Positions 10,290 through 20,686 of a stretch of DNA of 64,000 nt are shown here, in pieces; within the stretch, counting starts at the first letter, position 1; every line of letters begins with the position of its first letter. The stretch covers positions 3,100,001-3,164,000 of the forward strand of contig NZ_CP009520.1 of NCBI RefSeq assembly GCF_000969905.1, in the 5' to 3' direction. Source of the DNA: Methanosarcina vacuolata Z-761. GTDB lineage: Archaea; Halobacteriota; Methanosarcinia; Methanosarcinales; Methanosarcinaceae. The translations under genes and the position numbers were made by a program. The notes below the pieces were generated by a model, which made no database searches, had not been told where the DNA came from, and worked only from the letters and a program-made list of their open reading frames with translations.

Positions 10290-10985
10290 ATGAAAATCCA
10301 CGTTCTCCAGCATTCTTCCATAAATACCCTCGGCACCATTGAAGAGTACGCAAAAACTAAAAACTACAGGCTTGAATCAACCCGTTTTTACGAAACGATA
10401 AGCTCTCCAGAACTTGATACTTTTGACCTTCTTATCATCATGGGCGGCCCGATTGGAGTTTACGACTATAAAGAAAATCCCTGGCTGAGAGATGAAAAAA
10501 CGTTTATCAAGCAGGCAATCGAAGCAGGAAAACCTGTACTGGGAATCTGCCTCGGTGCACAATTGCTTGCCGATATCCTTGGGGCCCACGTATATGAAAA
10601 TAGGCACATGGAAATGGGATGGTTTCCTGTAAAGGCGCCCGGAAGCGAGAATAAGCCGGAATTTCTTGAAGGGCTGCCGGACGAGATAACAGTTTTTCAC
10701 TGGCACTCCAGGACTTTTGACCTTCCCGCAGGGGCCGTTCAGCTTTTTGAAAGCGAAGGCTGCAAGAATCAGGGGTTTATCTACAATGGCAGGGTTGTAG
10801 CACTTCAATTTCACCCTGAAGTAAATGAAGACAGAATTCTGAGTTTGATCAAGCGGTTTGGGGATGTGATGGCAAATGGGCCGTTTGTTCAGAAAAAAGA
10901 GGAAATGCTCGGGCAGAGCAAATATCTGGCTGCCACAAAGGAATTCATGTTTTTAGTGCTGGATAAATTTGAAAAAATGATTTAA
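10290..10985 (+). CDS. Class I glutamine amidotransferase, GMP-synthase-like
   Basis: 231 residues. The triad glutaminase signature is clear: the nucleophile Cys87 in GICLGAQ, and His of FHPEV near residue 173. MGGPIGVYD near 51-59 is the usual upstream motif. The domain stands alone, with no synthase half, as in COG0518-type stand-alone amidotransferases. It hydrolyses glutamine to ammonia, and its acceptor is unknown. It is monocistronic and convergent with the MprF-like gene (about 50 bp between stops). Confidence 0.85.
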   Translation: MKIHVLQHSSINTLGTIEEYAKTKNYRLESTRFYETISSPELDTFDLLIIMGGPIGVYDYKENPWLRDEKTFIKQAIEAGKPVLGICLGAQLLADILGAHVYENRHMEMGWFPVKAPGSENKPEFLEGLPDEITVFHWHSRTFDLPAGAVQLFESEGCKNQGFIYNGRVVALQFHPEVNEDRILSLIKRFGDVMANGPFVQKKEEMLGQSKYLAATKEFMFLVLDKFEKMI

Positions 10986-11032
10986 AGAGTGTTGAACTAT
11001 TCAGCTATTCGGTCATTCAACCGGCAGAAGAC

Positions 11033-13678
11033 TCAGGTGAGTTCTTCGGATGGCTTTTCCGGTGCCTGATGCCCTGTGAGGCTTGCTGTCCGTTTATTTT
11101 CTTTTGAGAAAATTCCTTTCATTCCTCCTGAGATCAAGGCTGCAATATCTTTCAACACAAGGCCCTGTTTTAGCCCTTTGGGAAGAGCAATATATTTCGG
11201 GCTCCAGACAGGGTTGAATTTCTCTTTAAAATCCCGAAGTCCTTTATAGTTATAAAAGTGTTCTCCGTGGGTAAAGATTAAAGACCCGATTTTATGCCAC
11301 ATCGGAGCGAATTGCCGCGTTTCAAGCCCTGACAGTGGAGCCATCCCGAGTGAAAAACGCCTGTACCCTTCTTCTTTTCCCCAGAGCATGAGCTTGACAA
11401 AAAGATATTCCATCGTCCTGTCAGGGGCGTCGGGCTTGTGGCGCATGAGGTCAACACTGATTTCTTCATTATCCGCGCCTGTCCAGATATTTGCAAAAGC
11501 AACGATTTCGGACTCGTTCCTGACAAGGGCAATAGGGAAATTACTCAGGTATTTCTCGTCAAAGTAGCCAATTGAGAATCGCTTTTCTTTTCCTGCTTTC
11601 ATTTCCAGCCAGGCATCCGAGATATTTCGAAGTTCAGGCATAAGGCTCCGAACCTCTTCTTTAGAGACAATTTCAAACCAGTATCCTTTTTTCTCCACAT
11701 TCCTTACGGTATAACGGAAATCTTTGCTTGCACTTCCTTCCAGGGTAAAAGTCTCAAGGGGAACTTTCGCCTCTTCCCCGATTTTTATAAGTGTCAGGCC
11801 AAGGTCAAGATAAACCGGAATATATTTTTCGCTCACCTCATAGAAAGCAGCCCTTCCCTGGTGCAGCTTGCTCATTTCATAAAAGTCCCAGATCAGCTCT
11901 TTTGCCTGGCTGCTGGTTCCAACGATATCTCCCATTGCAACCCAGGTTTTTCCGGAAACTCCATACATTAAAAAAGCCTTCTTTTCATCATCAAAAAGCA
12001 GATATTTGTCCCTGGTAAATACCAGGTTTCCAGCCGTTTCCTCACTTTGATTAATAATTCTTTTTGCAAGCTCCATCTCATCTGCCCCTGGAATGTGAAT
12101 GTCCCTGGAAAAGGGGCTCAGGATTTTTGCCATCCCAAGAACAAGAAGCAGAATGAAAGCTCCAACCGTAGCCCTTAAAAAACTGGAGGCCTGGGAATTG
12201 ACCCCGAACTGCCACCAGAGTTCGTTTGAATATTCCACATTATGGTATGAAAAAAATCCAAGCCATACAAAGCTTACGAAGACCAGGATTATTGCAATTA
12301 CATTACTCCTGCTAAAAGACTGATGCATAAGCGAGGATTTTCTGTAAAAATATTTTCTGCAGGGAAGCAAAAATAAAAACAGGATAAAAAGAATCGAAGC
12401 TTCATGGTAATCAAAGCCTTTCAGGAGGGCAAATATTCCGCCCATCAAAAGTACGGAAAGAGAAAGAATATAGGCTCCGTCAATTCTTTTCCAGAGGCCG
12501 TTTGCCATGAGCAGAAGTAATACTCCCATAATGCTTCCAAAAAGCCTGGAGGCTTCGATTAAAGGAAGAGGAATAATGTAATTGAGGTCATGCAGGTACC
12601 TTGGATCTGAAGGTAGAGCTCCGGAAAAGAGAAGGGAAACTCCTCCAAGGAAAACAAGAATCGAAAAGACCTGAGGCGCTAGCTCGGACAGGCTTGAATA
12701 CGTAGCTTTTTCAATTTTCCTCAGGAATTCGTCTCTCTCTTGATATTCATAGAACATAAGGGCCAGCAGCCCAATAAGGAAGGGCATGAAATAGTAAATT
12801 GTCCTGAAAAGGAGAAGCGGTTTAATTATATCGACCGTACCGAAATACGGTTCCAGCATAAACAGCATAAGGGTTTCAAAAACCCCAAGTCCACCCGGGA
12901 CAGTACTTATCAGCCCTATAATCTGCGCCAGCGCAAAGAACACAAGGACATGAAGCAGGGTAAGATGTGGATTTGAAGGCAAAAGGAAATAGATAATACT
13001 TCCCGAAAGCAGGTAATCTACTGACGATAAGCCAAGCTGCAAGAACGCTATTCTCGGTTCAGGGATCCTGATCTGGTAACCTTTTGTCATGAAATTCAAT
13101 TTTCTGAACGAGAAAAAGAAATAAACAGCAACACTTAGCAGTAAAAGAACTCCAATAATGTTTAACGGGATAGGGATCTCGGGCACGTAATCCGACAGTT
13201 TCACAGGATAGAATGTGAAAAGCAAACCACCGACAAAGCAAAACCCAACCCAGAAAGTGAGTATGCAGAAAATAATAATTTCCCAGATCTGGCGCAGGTT
13301 CAGCCCATTTCTTGAGTACAACCTGTATCTCAGGGAACTTCCTGTCAGGATATTAAAACCAACACTATAACTTATGGACGTACTGATAAAAGAAGCCCTG
13401 GCAGTCTGCTTATAAGGCAGAGGATTATTAATATGGCGAACTGCCAGGTAATCATAACCTGTTAAAGCAAGATAACTCAAGAAGGTTAAAAAGAACGCAA
13501 GCTCTATATGGCTCAGTGGAATGCTGGTAATACTTTTGAGTACATACATCGAGTGCAAATGGCGTACCTGTTTATCCAGAGTCCACAAAGCCAGAGAAAA
13601 TATAACCACTGGCAGAAGGTAGCCTGCAAACCTCTCTATTTTAAGAGTCTTTTCCCTCATACTTTCTTTGTCTGTCAT
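11033..13678 (-). CDS. MprF-like membrane protein: flippase-type domain plus DUF2156 acyltransferase-like domain
   Basis: 881 residues. The N-terminal ~530 residues contain about 13-14 hydrophobic helices, including the UPF0104-like segment around SYSVGFNILTGSSLRYRLY and STVPGGLGVFE. The C-terminal ~300 residues form a DUF2156/GNAT-like cytosolic domain (VFTRDKYLLFDDEKKAF, RRFSLGMAPLSGL). This is the bacterial MprF layout, which transfers lysine or alanine from aminoacyl-tRNA to phosphatidylglycerol and flips the product. In an archaeon the acceptor would be an ether lipid such as archaetidylglycerol; that is inference. Single gene on its strand. Confidence 0.85.
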   Translation of the reverse strand: MTDKESMREKTLKIERFAGYLLPVVIFSLALWTLDKQVRHLHSMYVLKSITSIPLSHIELAFFLTFLSYLALTGYDYLAVRHINNPLPYKQTARASFISTSISYSVGFNILTGSSLRYRLYSRNGLNLRQIWEIIIFCILTFWVGFCFVGGLLFTFYPVKLSDYVPEIPIPLNIIGVLLLLSVAVYFFFSFRKLNFMTKGYQIRIPEPRIAFLQLGLSSVDYLLSGSIIYFLLPSNPHLTLLHVLVFFALAQIIGLISTVPGGLGVFETLMLFMLEPYFGTVDIIKPLLLFRTIYYFMPFLIGLLALMFYEYQERDEFLRKIEKATYSSLSELAPQVFSILVFLGGVSLLFSGALPSDPRYLHDLNYIIPLPLIEASRLFGSIMGVLLLLMANGLWKRIDGAYILSLSVLLMGGIFALLKGFDYHEASILFILFLFLLPCRKYFYRKSSLMHQSFSRSNVIAIILVFVSFVWLGFFSYHNVEYSNELWWQFGVNSQASSFLRATVGAFILLLVLGMAKILSPFSRDIHIPGADEMELAKRIINQSEETAGNLVFTRDKYLLFDDEKKAFLMYGVSGKTWVAMGDIVGTSSQAKELIWDFYEMSKLHQGRAAFYEVSEKYIPVYLDLGLTLIKIGEEAKVPLETFTLEGSASKDFRYTVRNVEKKGYWFEIVSKEEVRSLMPELRNISDAWLEMKAGKEKRFSIGYFDEKYLSNFPIALVRNESEIVAFANIWTGADNEEISVDLMRHKPDAPDRTMEYLFVKLMLWGKEEGYRRFSLGMAPLSGLETRQFAPMWHKIGSLIFTHGEHFYNYKGLRDFKEKFNPVWSPKYIALPKGLKQGLVLKDIAALISGGMKGIFSKENKRTASLTGHQAPEKPSEELT

Positions 13679-14448
13679 TGAGATCAGCGTTTTTCACTTA
13701 CCTTTTTTCTCGCTTAATTCGTTCATAATTTCTAACCTGACTTATTCATAATTTCTAACTAAGCTCTTTATTAATTTCTTATTTAAACCTTTTTAAATTT
13801 TTTACGTAATTTTTTTTTAATTGCTTAGCAAATATTTTTAATTTTGTGTTTTAACAGACAAAGTAATTTCCTTAAAATATATACATATCGGCTCTAATCC
13901 CAGGAAACTTCTCAAAATATTTGTTTTGAGTTAGAGAATTTATTAAGTTGCCTATTGCAGAAGAATTAAAACAAAAAGTAAAGAAGAAATGTAATAATTC
14001 AGGATGTATCAATAAAGCCTGTAAACACCAACTACATGAATTTGAAGAGGATACGAAATTTCCACTCAATTTGAAGAGGATACGAAATTTCCATTCAATT
14101 TGAAGAGGAGACCTAAAAAACAGTTGCCTACCTGAACAGTTAGCCTTAAAAGAAAAACAAGGATAACTTCCCGAAACCGATTCATATTTAAGCGTTTGAA
14201 ATAATACCACGCTACAAATGTTACTTTAAATCTTGCATCAAGTATTTCATTTAAGTCTTATATTAAATCTTATAAGCCTCATATTAAATCTCAGGTTAAA
14301 TCTTATAAGCCTCATATTAAATCTCAGATTAAATCTCAGATTAGTTTCACAGATATATTGCCACAGACATTAACAGAAATTAGATTCGTATCAACAGGAA
14401 TTATACTCACACCTACCCATATCACAAAAATCAGAGAGAGGAAAACCG
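13679..14448. other. Repeat-rich intergenic region upstream of argH
   Basis: 770 bp between divergent genes. It holds the 29 bp tandem repeat (14039-14109) and a region (14228-14345) made of imperfect copies of TTAAATCTTATAAGCCTCAT and CAGATTAAATCT. No convincing coding frame. Confidence 0.6.
14039..14109. repeat. 29 bp tandem repeat, about 2.4 units
   Basis: Units at 14039-14067 and 14068-14096, then a partial third; the core is AATTTGAAGAGGATACGAAA. The units are directly adjacent, so this is not a CRISPR array. A 27 bp stretch of it recurs in reverse orientation at 41245-41271. Confidence 0.85.
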
Positions 14449-15924
14449 ATGAGCAATATTTTACGCAGAGGCAGGCTGGAGGCTGCCCAGGACGAGGAAA
14501 TTTTACGTTATACCTCCTCTATGGAAGCTGACAGGTGGATTTTTGATGCTGACATAGCAGTAGACCTTGCCCATACAGTAATGCTAAAAGAGCAGGGCAT
14601 CATAAATAGGGAGGACTGCAGCAAAATCCTTAGTGGGCTTTTGAAAATCCGGGAAGAAGGGATGGAAAAGCTCGATTTCAGCTATGAAGACATCCATATC
14701 TCTCTTGAGTCAAGACTCATCGATATGGTTGGGGAAGACGTTGGGGGCAGGATGCATTCTGGGCGTTCCAGAAATGATGAGGTTGCGACCTGCATCAGGC
14801 TGGTGCTCAGGGAAGAACTGACCGGGCTGCTTGAAGAAATCCATAAGCTGAGGCAAACGCTTCTTACCCTTGCGGAAAAACATACCGAGACGCTCATGCC
14901 TGGTTTTACTCACATGCAACATGCCCAGCCGACAACGCTTGCTCATCACCTCTGCGCCCACGAAGCCGCTCTTGGCAGGGACTTTGATAGGGTTCAGGAC
15001 GCTTACTCCAGGGTAAACCTCTGCCCGCTTGGGGCTGCTGCTTTTGCTTCCACGGGATTTAACCTGAACAGGAAAAGGACCCAGGAGCTTCTGGGCTTTG
15101 ACGGCTTGCTTGAAAATTCAATGGACGCGGTCAGCACCAGAGACTTTCTTATTGAATGCGCCTCAGGATTTACAAACATCATGATAAACCTGAGCCGCAT
15201 GGCCGAAGAACTTGTAATATGGTCCACTTCCGAATTCAATTTCATAGAACTGGACGACATGTACGCTTCTACTTCTTCAATCATGCCGCAGAAGAAAAAT
15301 CCTGACACTGCCGAACTTATGCGCGGGAAAACAGGAGTAGCAGTGGGCGCACTAATGTCTCTGATTACTATCTGCAAAGGGCTTCCCCTGAGTTATAACC
15401 GCGACCTGCAGGAAGCAACCCCAAATATCTGGCGGTCTGTAGAAACGGTAAGGGCTTCAGTAAGGGTTATGGAAGGGATGATAAAAACTATGAAAGTCCA
15501 CCCTGAAGTGCTTGCTGCCCAGTCAGTTACAGGTTTTACAACCGCTACCGAACTTGCGGATACCTTTGTCCGTGAAACCGGAATTCCTTTCAGGACTGCC
15601 CACCAGATCGTTGGGATGCTCGCAAGGGAAATGGAAAAACCAACTCTAGAAAAAATAGATTCCGTAGCCGAAATTGTGCTGGGCGAATCTCTTTCAAGCC
15701 GGGGGCTCACAGAGAAAATGGTAAAAGAAGCCCTGAGCCCGGTTTCGAACGTAAAGAGAAGAAAAATCACTGGCGGACCAGCTCCCGAAGAAATGCAAAA
15801 TTACCTCTCGAAAAGGCAGACCGAGCTTGAACTTAACAGGCAGGAAATTGCAACCCTGAAAGATATTACAGACTCAGCTTTTGAAAATCTGCTTGCAACC
15901 GTTAATGAGTACAGGAAAACTTGA
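14449..15924 (+). CDS. argH: Argininosuccinate lyase
   Basis: 491 residues, the usual size. It catalyses the last step of arginine synthesis, argininosuccinate to arginine and fumarate, in the cytoplasm. Family motifs: SGRSRNDEV at 104-112, TXMQHAQPTT-type TGFTHMQHAQ (FTHMQHAQPTT region), and the flexible signature loop SSIMPQKKNP at 276-285 that carries the catalytic serine. The ATG at 14449 follows an AGAGAGGAAA Shine-Dalgarno. Monocistronic, with no other arginine gene nearby. Confidence 0.97.
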   Translation: MSNILRRGRLEAAQDEEILRYTSSMEADRWIFDADIAVDLAHTVMLKEQGIINREDCSKILSGLLKIREEGMEKLDFSYEDIHISLESRLIDMVGEDVGGRMHSGRSRNDEVATCIRLVLREELTGLLEEIHKLRQTLLTLAEKHTETLMPGFTHMQHAQPTTLAHHLCAHEAALGRDFDRVQDAYSRVNLCPLGAAAFASTGFNLNRKRTQELLGFDGLLENSMDAVSTRDFLIECASGFTNIMINLSRMAEELVIWSTSEFNFIELDDMYASTSSIMPQKKNPDTAELMRGKTGVAVGALMSLITICKGLPLSYNRDLQEATPNIWRSVETVRASVRVMEGMIKTMKVHPEVLAAQSVTGFTTATELADTFVRETGIPFRTAHQIVGMLAREMEKPTLEKIDSVAEIVLGESLSSRGLTEKMVKEALSPVSNVKRRKITGGPAPEEMQNYLSKRQTELELNRQEIATLKDITDSAFENLLATVNEYRKT

Positions 15925-16290
15925 GTTATGAAGAAACAAACTCCATACTTAAGTATACTTTATGTCGATAAACTAAGTATTAATACTGAGTATTAATATT
16001 ACATTGACCTCTTAAACTCAGTATTAATCTCAGTATTAATATCGGTATTAATCTCAGTATTAATATCACTATCACATTGACCTCTTAAACTTATTAGTAT
16101 TAATTTCAGTATAATTTCAGTATTAATTTCAGTATTAATTTCAGTATTAATACTACTTTGACTTACCAGTATCATGCAAAATGTATAATATTGTAAAAGT
16201 AGCCAGGTATTATACAGGAATGTCTGTATGATACCGGAATACCGATTATCTATACAGCATTAAAATAAGTTATCATAAAAGGGATTATTT
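15925..16290. repeat. Degenerate AGTATTAATxTC tandem repeats
   Basis: Between argH and gatD, about 15978-16155 consists mainly of imperfect copies of a 12 bp unit, AGTATTAATCTC / AGTATTAATATC. The rest is A+T-rich and holds no gene. A promoter for gatD should lie in the last ~100 bp. Confidence 0.7.
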
Positions 16291-17565
16291 ATGGAATTCA
16301 AACAGGGCGACCGGGTACGTATTGAAAAGAACGGCACTGTCTACGAAGGCAAAGTGATGCCGTCCATGGAAGGATATATTACAATAAAAATGAACAGCGG
16401 CTACAATGCCGGTTTTTCCACGGATAAGGTAAAGATAACTCTTCTGGGAAACAATGGAGAAAACAAAAACGGAGGCCGGAACGGCGGAAAAGGACCTAAA
16501 ACGGCAGGAGAAGAGGTCCAGAAATCTGGAAAAAAGCTTCCAAAGGTCGCTATTCTTTCCACAGGCGGAACGATTGCAAGCAAAATAGATTACAGGACAG
16601 GTGCAGTAACTTCCCAGTTCACTGCTGACGATATCCTTGCAGCTATCCCTGAACTCAGAGAGATAGCTGATTTCAAAGGCAGGGTAATCTCAAGCATTCT
16701 CTCGGAAAACATGGATTCGGAGTCCTGGCAAAACCTTGCCCGTGCTGTCGTAGAGGAAATCGAGGCAGGTGCTGATGGGGTAATCGTAACCCACGGGACA
16801 GATACCATGATGTACACGGCTGCAGCCCTTTCCTTTATGATTGAAACGCCTGTGCCAATCGTTATTGTAGGTTCCCAGAGAAGTGCAGACCGTCCGAGCA
16901 GTGACAATGCCATGAATGCAATATGTGCGGCCCTTGTTGCTATTAGTGATATTGCTGAAGTTTCGGTTGTTATGCATGGAACAACCTCAGATGATTTCTG
17001 CGAGATCCACCGTGGAACGAAAGTCAGGAAAATGCATACTTCTCGCAGAGACGCCTTCAAGTCAATAAATTCCCGACCTATAGGAATCGTGGATTACGAT
17101 ACAAGGGAAATAAAAACTTTCATTGACTATATTAAACGTGGAGAAAGACCTCTCAAATTCAAATCAGGCATGGAACCGAAATGTGCCCTTGTAAAATTTA
17201 CTCCCGGTTCAAGTCCCGAAATTCTTGACCATTACATTGACAGCGGGTACAGAGGACTGGTTCTCGAAGGTACCGGGCTTGGGCATGTTTCTACAAAATG
17301 GATTCCCGGGATCCAGAAAGCAACAGATGCAAAAATGCCTGTTATAGTTACGTCCCAGTGCCTTAATGGCAGAATCTGCGACCGCGTCTATGATACCGGC
17401 CGTGATATGCTGAAAGCAGGAGCAATCGAAGGGGAAGATACCCTGCCCGAAACCGCCCTTGTTAAACTTATGTGGGTGCTCGGTCAAACCGATGAATTTG
17501 ACGAAGCTGTCAAAATGCTCAGGGAAGATCTCAGTGGAGAGATTACAAAGTGCTGTTTTAAGTAA
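16291..17565 (+). CDS. gatD: Glutamyl-tRNA(Gln) amidotransferase subunit D
   Basis: 424 residues. GatD is the asparaginase-like glutaminase subunit of the archaeal GatDE complex, which converts Glu-tRNA(Gln) to Gln-tRNA(Gln). An N-terminal beta-barrel extension (about 1-75, [14 protein letters not shown]) is specific to GatD. The L-asparaginase-like domain has the first catalytic Thr in STGGTIA (90-96) and the second motif THGTD (167-171). Full length. Its partner gatE is not in the window. Confidence 0.96.
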   Translation: MEFKQGDRVRIEKNGTVYEGKVMPSMEGYITIKMNSGYNAGFSTDKVKITLLGNNGENKNGGRNGGKGPKTAGEEVQKSGKKLPKVAILSTGGTIASKIDYRTGAVTSQFTADDILAAIPELREIADFKGRVISSILSENMDSESWQNLARAVVEEIEAGADGVIVTHGTDTMMYTAAALSFMIETPVPIVIVGSQRSADRPSSDNAMNAICAALVAISDIAEVSVVMHGTTSDDFCEIHRGTKVRKMHTSRRDAFKSINSRPIGIVDYDTREIKTFIDYIKRGERPLKFKSGMEPKCALVKFTPGSSPEILDHYIDSGYRGLVLEGTGLGHVSTKWIPGIQKATDAKMPVIVTSQCLNGRICDRVYDTGRDMLKAGAIEGEDTLPETALVKLMWVLGQTDEFDEAVKMLREDLSGEITKCCFK

Positions 17566-17574
17566 GAAATCATA

Positions 17575-17652
17575 TATTTATCAGATATTTAAATCAGATA
17601 TTTATCAGATATTTAAATCAGATATTTATCAGATATTTAAATCAGATATTTC
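17575..17652. repeat. 24 bp tandem repeat, about 3 units
   Basis: Unit ATATTTATCAGATATTTAAATCAG repeats just after the gatD stop codon. A short plus-strand frame (IYQIFKSD repeated) runs through it but is only a product of the repeat. Confidence 0.85.
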
Positions 17653-18424
17653 TTTCTTCACTTCTTTTTCCTGAACCTCATTTTTGTTTATAGTTTGAAT
17701 GGTATTTGTTCGAACAGATTTGAGAAAGATTTGAGAAGATCTGCAGGACTCCAAGGAAAAGTTGAGATGGAATGGCTTAGTGATTGGCTGTTAGAGCATT
17801 TACAACAATAAATTGCCATTTTTTTCATATTTTTCCTATAGAGAGGAGAATCAAACCATAAAGGTAATCAATGCAGGTTAAAGCAACACAACGAGTTTTT
17901 GTTTGAAAACAGGATTCAAGATGTTTATCTGAAATGTATTTTTTTACAGAAATATTATTTAACTTGATGAAGTTAGATGTTATTTGTTTCATGAAACTAT
18001 ATTTATAATGGAAAAATTATACTTCATAGTTAACGTGGAAAGGAAATGTGATAAAGTCAAGCTAATATAAAAGTCGGAAACGATAGGAAAAAGAATATTA
18101 TCTTAAAAACGCATATGAAATTCTTCTAATTACAGGCACAAAGAAATGAAAGTACTTGGAAGAACTCTCATGCCAAAAACGCATATGAAATTCTTCTAAT
18201 CACAGGCACAAAGAAATGAATGTACTTGGAAGAACTTTCATGCCAAATAAATTATGTTTCATTTTTACATCAGGTGTCGAAATGTAAATTATATCACAAA
18301 AACCGATTTTTGTTATATCTATAAATCGTCATCTGTCTCACAATATAAAAAATTACTTATATGTTTCAAAACAATGAATTAAAAATTATTTTTTGGGTTG
18401 AAGTTCATTGAGGTAGGCCAGTAA
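17653..18424. other. Leader region of the first TPR gene
   Basis: About 770 bp without a gene. It holds a 70 bp direct duplication (18105-18244) and the duplicated promoter block (from 18288). The rest is A+T-rich with no clear frame. Confidence 0.6.
18105..18244. repeat. 70 bp tandem direct duplication
   Basis: Units 18105-18174 and 18175-18244 differ at only three positions. Each runs from AAAAACGCATATGAAATTCT to TCATGCC. The low divergence suggests a recent duplication or a maintained regulatory element. Confidence 0.9.
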
Positions 18425-18547
18425 ATGGATAATGATATGGTAGAAGAACTGCGGAAAATCGTAGTTGAATCTCTGCAATCTGAAGAAGGAAATTTAAACA
18501 AAGCAGTTGACCTTGCAATTAACTTTTCAACAAAAAATTCGATCTCT
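18288..18547 (+). repeat. Duplicated promoter and gene-start block, copy 1
   Basis: About 260 bp, nearly identical to 21544-21803. It covers a hairpin-like AAAAACCGATTTTT, a TATA-like AATATAAAAAATTA, a conserved leader (CAAAACAATGAATTAAAAAT), the ribosome-binding region GAGGTAGGCC and the first ~40 codons of the TPR gene. Confidence 0.85.
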
Positions 18548-20686
18548 TTCGATCAGTTATTAGATCTGATCACTCTTTGTGGGTCTGAAGGATCCTATGA
18601 ATTAGTATATATATTTGCAAAGACCGCTGCAAGCTTATCAACAGGACCTTCAAAAGCAGTTGCTCATTATAATGCGGGAACTGCTTCTTACTTTTTGAAC
18701 CTACCTGTGGAAGCAGAAGAACAGTATAAGCTTGCTCTGGAAGCAGACTCAAATGATGCAAGCATACACTCAAATTATGGAATTCTCCTGAAACAAATGG
18801 GGCGCCTTGAGGAGGCAGAAAAACAGTATAAACTTGCTCTGGAAACAGACCCAAAACATATCAGTACACACTCCAATTACGGTAATCTCCTTTCAGATAC
18901 GGGGCGCCTTGCGGAAGCAGAAGAACAGTATAAGCTTGCTCTCAAAGCAGATCCCAAACATGTCAATACACACTCCAATTACGGTAATCTTCTTTTAGCC
19001 ATGGGGCGACGCGATGAAGCAGAAGGACAGTACAAACTTGCTCTCAAAGCAGACTCCAAACATGTCAATACACACTCCAATTACGGCAATCTCCTTTCAG
19101 ATATGGGGCGCATTGAAGAGGCAGAAAAACAGTATAAACTTGCTCTGGAAGCAGACCCAAAACATATCAACACACACTCCAATTACGGAAATTTCCTTTC
19201 AGATATGGGACGCCTGGAAGAAGCAGAGGAACAGTATAAACTAGCTCTGGAAGCAGACCCCAAAAACGTCAACGCACACTCCAATTACGGTAATCTCTTC
19301 CAAAAAATGGAGCGCCTGGAAAAAGCAGAAGAACAGTATAAGCTTGCTCTGCAAGCAGACCCCAATGACGCAAGCACGCACTCCAATTACGGCAATCTCC
19401 TTTTAGCCATAGGACGGCGCGATGACGCGGAGGAACAGTATAAACTTGCTCTGGAAGCAGACCCCAAACATGTCAACACACAATCTAATTACGGTAATCT
19501 CCTCCAAAAAATGGGGCGCATTGAAGAGGCGAAACAAAGATATGAAAAAGCACTCGAAATTAGGCAAAAACTCCTCAATCAAGACCCCGAAAACATAGCC
19601 TATCAGTTAGATGTAGCAATAGCAATCAACAATTTAGGCGCCTTACTTTCGGATATGGGGTACATTGAAGAGGCGAAACAAAGGTACGAAAAAGCACTTG
19701 AAATCAGGCAAAGACTCCTCCAAAAAGACCCCGAGAATGCAGCTTATCAATCTTACGTAGGAACGACGCTCAACAATTTAGGTGCCTTACTTTCTGATAT
19801 GGGGCGCATTGAAGAGGCAAAACAAAGGTACGAAAAAGCACTTGAAATCAGGCAAAAACTCCTCCAAAAAGACCCCGAAAACGCAGCCTATCAATCGGAT
19901 GTAGCAATAACAATCAACAATTTGGGTGCCTTGCTTTCTGATATGGGGCGCATTGAAGAGGCTAAACAAAGGTACGAAAAAGCACTTGAGATCAGGCAAA
20001 AACTCCTCCAAAAAGATCCTGAAAACGCAGCATACCAATCTTACGTAGGGACTGCGTTTAACAATCTAGCAGGAATCTACAAAGATATGGGAAGATATGA
20101 AGAGGCAATGAACCTGTATAGCAAATCTCTTGATATCCGTGAAAAATTGCTGGGGCCAGGGTATTCTGATGTTGCAAATACTCTAAACAATATGGCTGTT
20201 CTCTACAGAGAAACCGGGAGATATGAACAGGCCCTTGAAACGTTTAATCGTGCACTAGAAATCCTGAAGAATGTTTATGGATCAGAACATCCTGATTACG
20301 GATCAGAACATCCCGATTACGGATCAGAGCATTCTGATTACGGATCAAAGCATTCTGATTACGGATCAAAGCATCCTGATGTTGCAAATACTCTAAACAA
20401 TATAGCTGTTCTCTACGAAGAAACCGGAAGATATGAACAGGCCCTTGAAACGTTTAATCGTGCACTAGAAATCCTGGAGAATATTTACGGACCAGAACAT
20501 CCTGATATTGCAATTACTCTAAACAACATGGCTATTCTCTATAGGGAAATGAGAAGATATAACGAAGCTCTCAAAATGTTTAATCGCGCACTCAAAATCC
20601 TGGAGAGTGTTTATGGACCAGGCCACCCTTATATTCAAAAAATTCAGAGAAATATAATTAGCATTAACAAAAATACTGGCAGATAA
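18425..20686 (+). CDS. TPR-repeat protein (paralog 1)
   Basis: 753 residues. After a conserved N-terminal ~80-residue helical domain shared with the gene at 21684, about nine near-identical 34-residue TPRs run to roughly residue 375 (consensus EEAEEQYKLALEADPKH). About four 48-residue TPR-like units (IEEAKQRYEKALEIRQKLL) follow, then three 42-residue units like kinesin-light-chain TPRs. A heptapeptide (YGSEHPD) is repeated five times inside the last section. There is no signal peptide or membrane helix. TPR arrays bind proteins; the partner is unknown. The repeats are highly alike at DNA level, pointing to recent expansion or gene conversion. Confidence 0.85.
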   Translation: MDNDMVEELRKIVVESLQSEEGNLNKAVDLAINFSTKNSISFDQLLDLITLCGSEGSYELVYIFAKTAASLSTGPSKAVAHYNAGTASYFLNLPVEAEEQYKLALEADSNDASIHSNYGILLKQMGRLEEAEKQYKLALETDPKHISTHSNYGNLLSDTGRLAEAEEQYKLALKADPKHVNTHSNYGNLLLAMGRRDEAEGQYKLALKADSKHVNTHSNYGNLLSDMGRIEEAEKQYKLALEADPKHINTHSNYGNFLSDMGRLEEAEEQYKLALEADPKNVNAHSNYGNLFQKMERLEKAEEQYKLALQADPNDASTHSNYGNLLLAIGRRDDAEEQYKLALEADPKHVNTQSNYGNLLQKMGRIEEAKQRYEKALEIRQKLLNQDPENIAYQLDVAIAINNLGALLSDMGYIEEAKQRYEKALEIRQRLLQKDPENAAYQSYVGTTLNNLGALLSDMGRIEEAKQRYEKALEIRQKLLQKDPENAAYQSDVAITINNLGALLSDMGRIEEAKQRYEKALEIRQKLLQKDPENAAYQSYVGTAFNNLAGIYKDMGRYEEAMNLYSKSLDIREKLLGPGYSDVANTLNNMAVLYRETGRYEQALETFNRALEILKNVYGSEHPDYGSEHPDYGSEHSDYGSKHSDYGSKHPDVANTLNNIAVLYEETGRYEQALETFNRALEILENIYGPEHPDIAITLNNMAILYREMRRYNEALKMFNRALKILESVYGPGHPYIQKIQRNIISINKNTGR
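20274..20385. repeat. 21 bp in-frame minisatellite inside the TPR gene
   Basis: Five tandem copies of a 21 bp unit (TACGGATCAGAACATCCTGA type) encode YGSEHPD / YGSKHSD. The frame is preserved, so the array lengthens the loop between two TPRs without breaking the protein. Confidence 0.85.

Noticed and set aside
14039-14109. Possible CRISPR array
   Set aside because: The 29 bp units are directly adjacent with no spacers, and no cas genes are in the window.
18262-18290. Sequence GTGTCGAAATGTAAAT resembling the IS1634 end
   Set aside because: Only about 12 bases match the inverted repeat, with no second end or transposase nearby.
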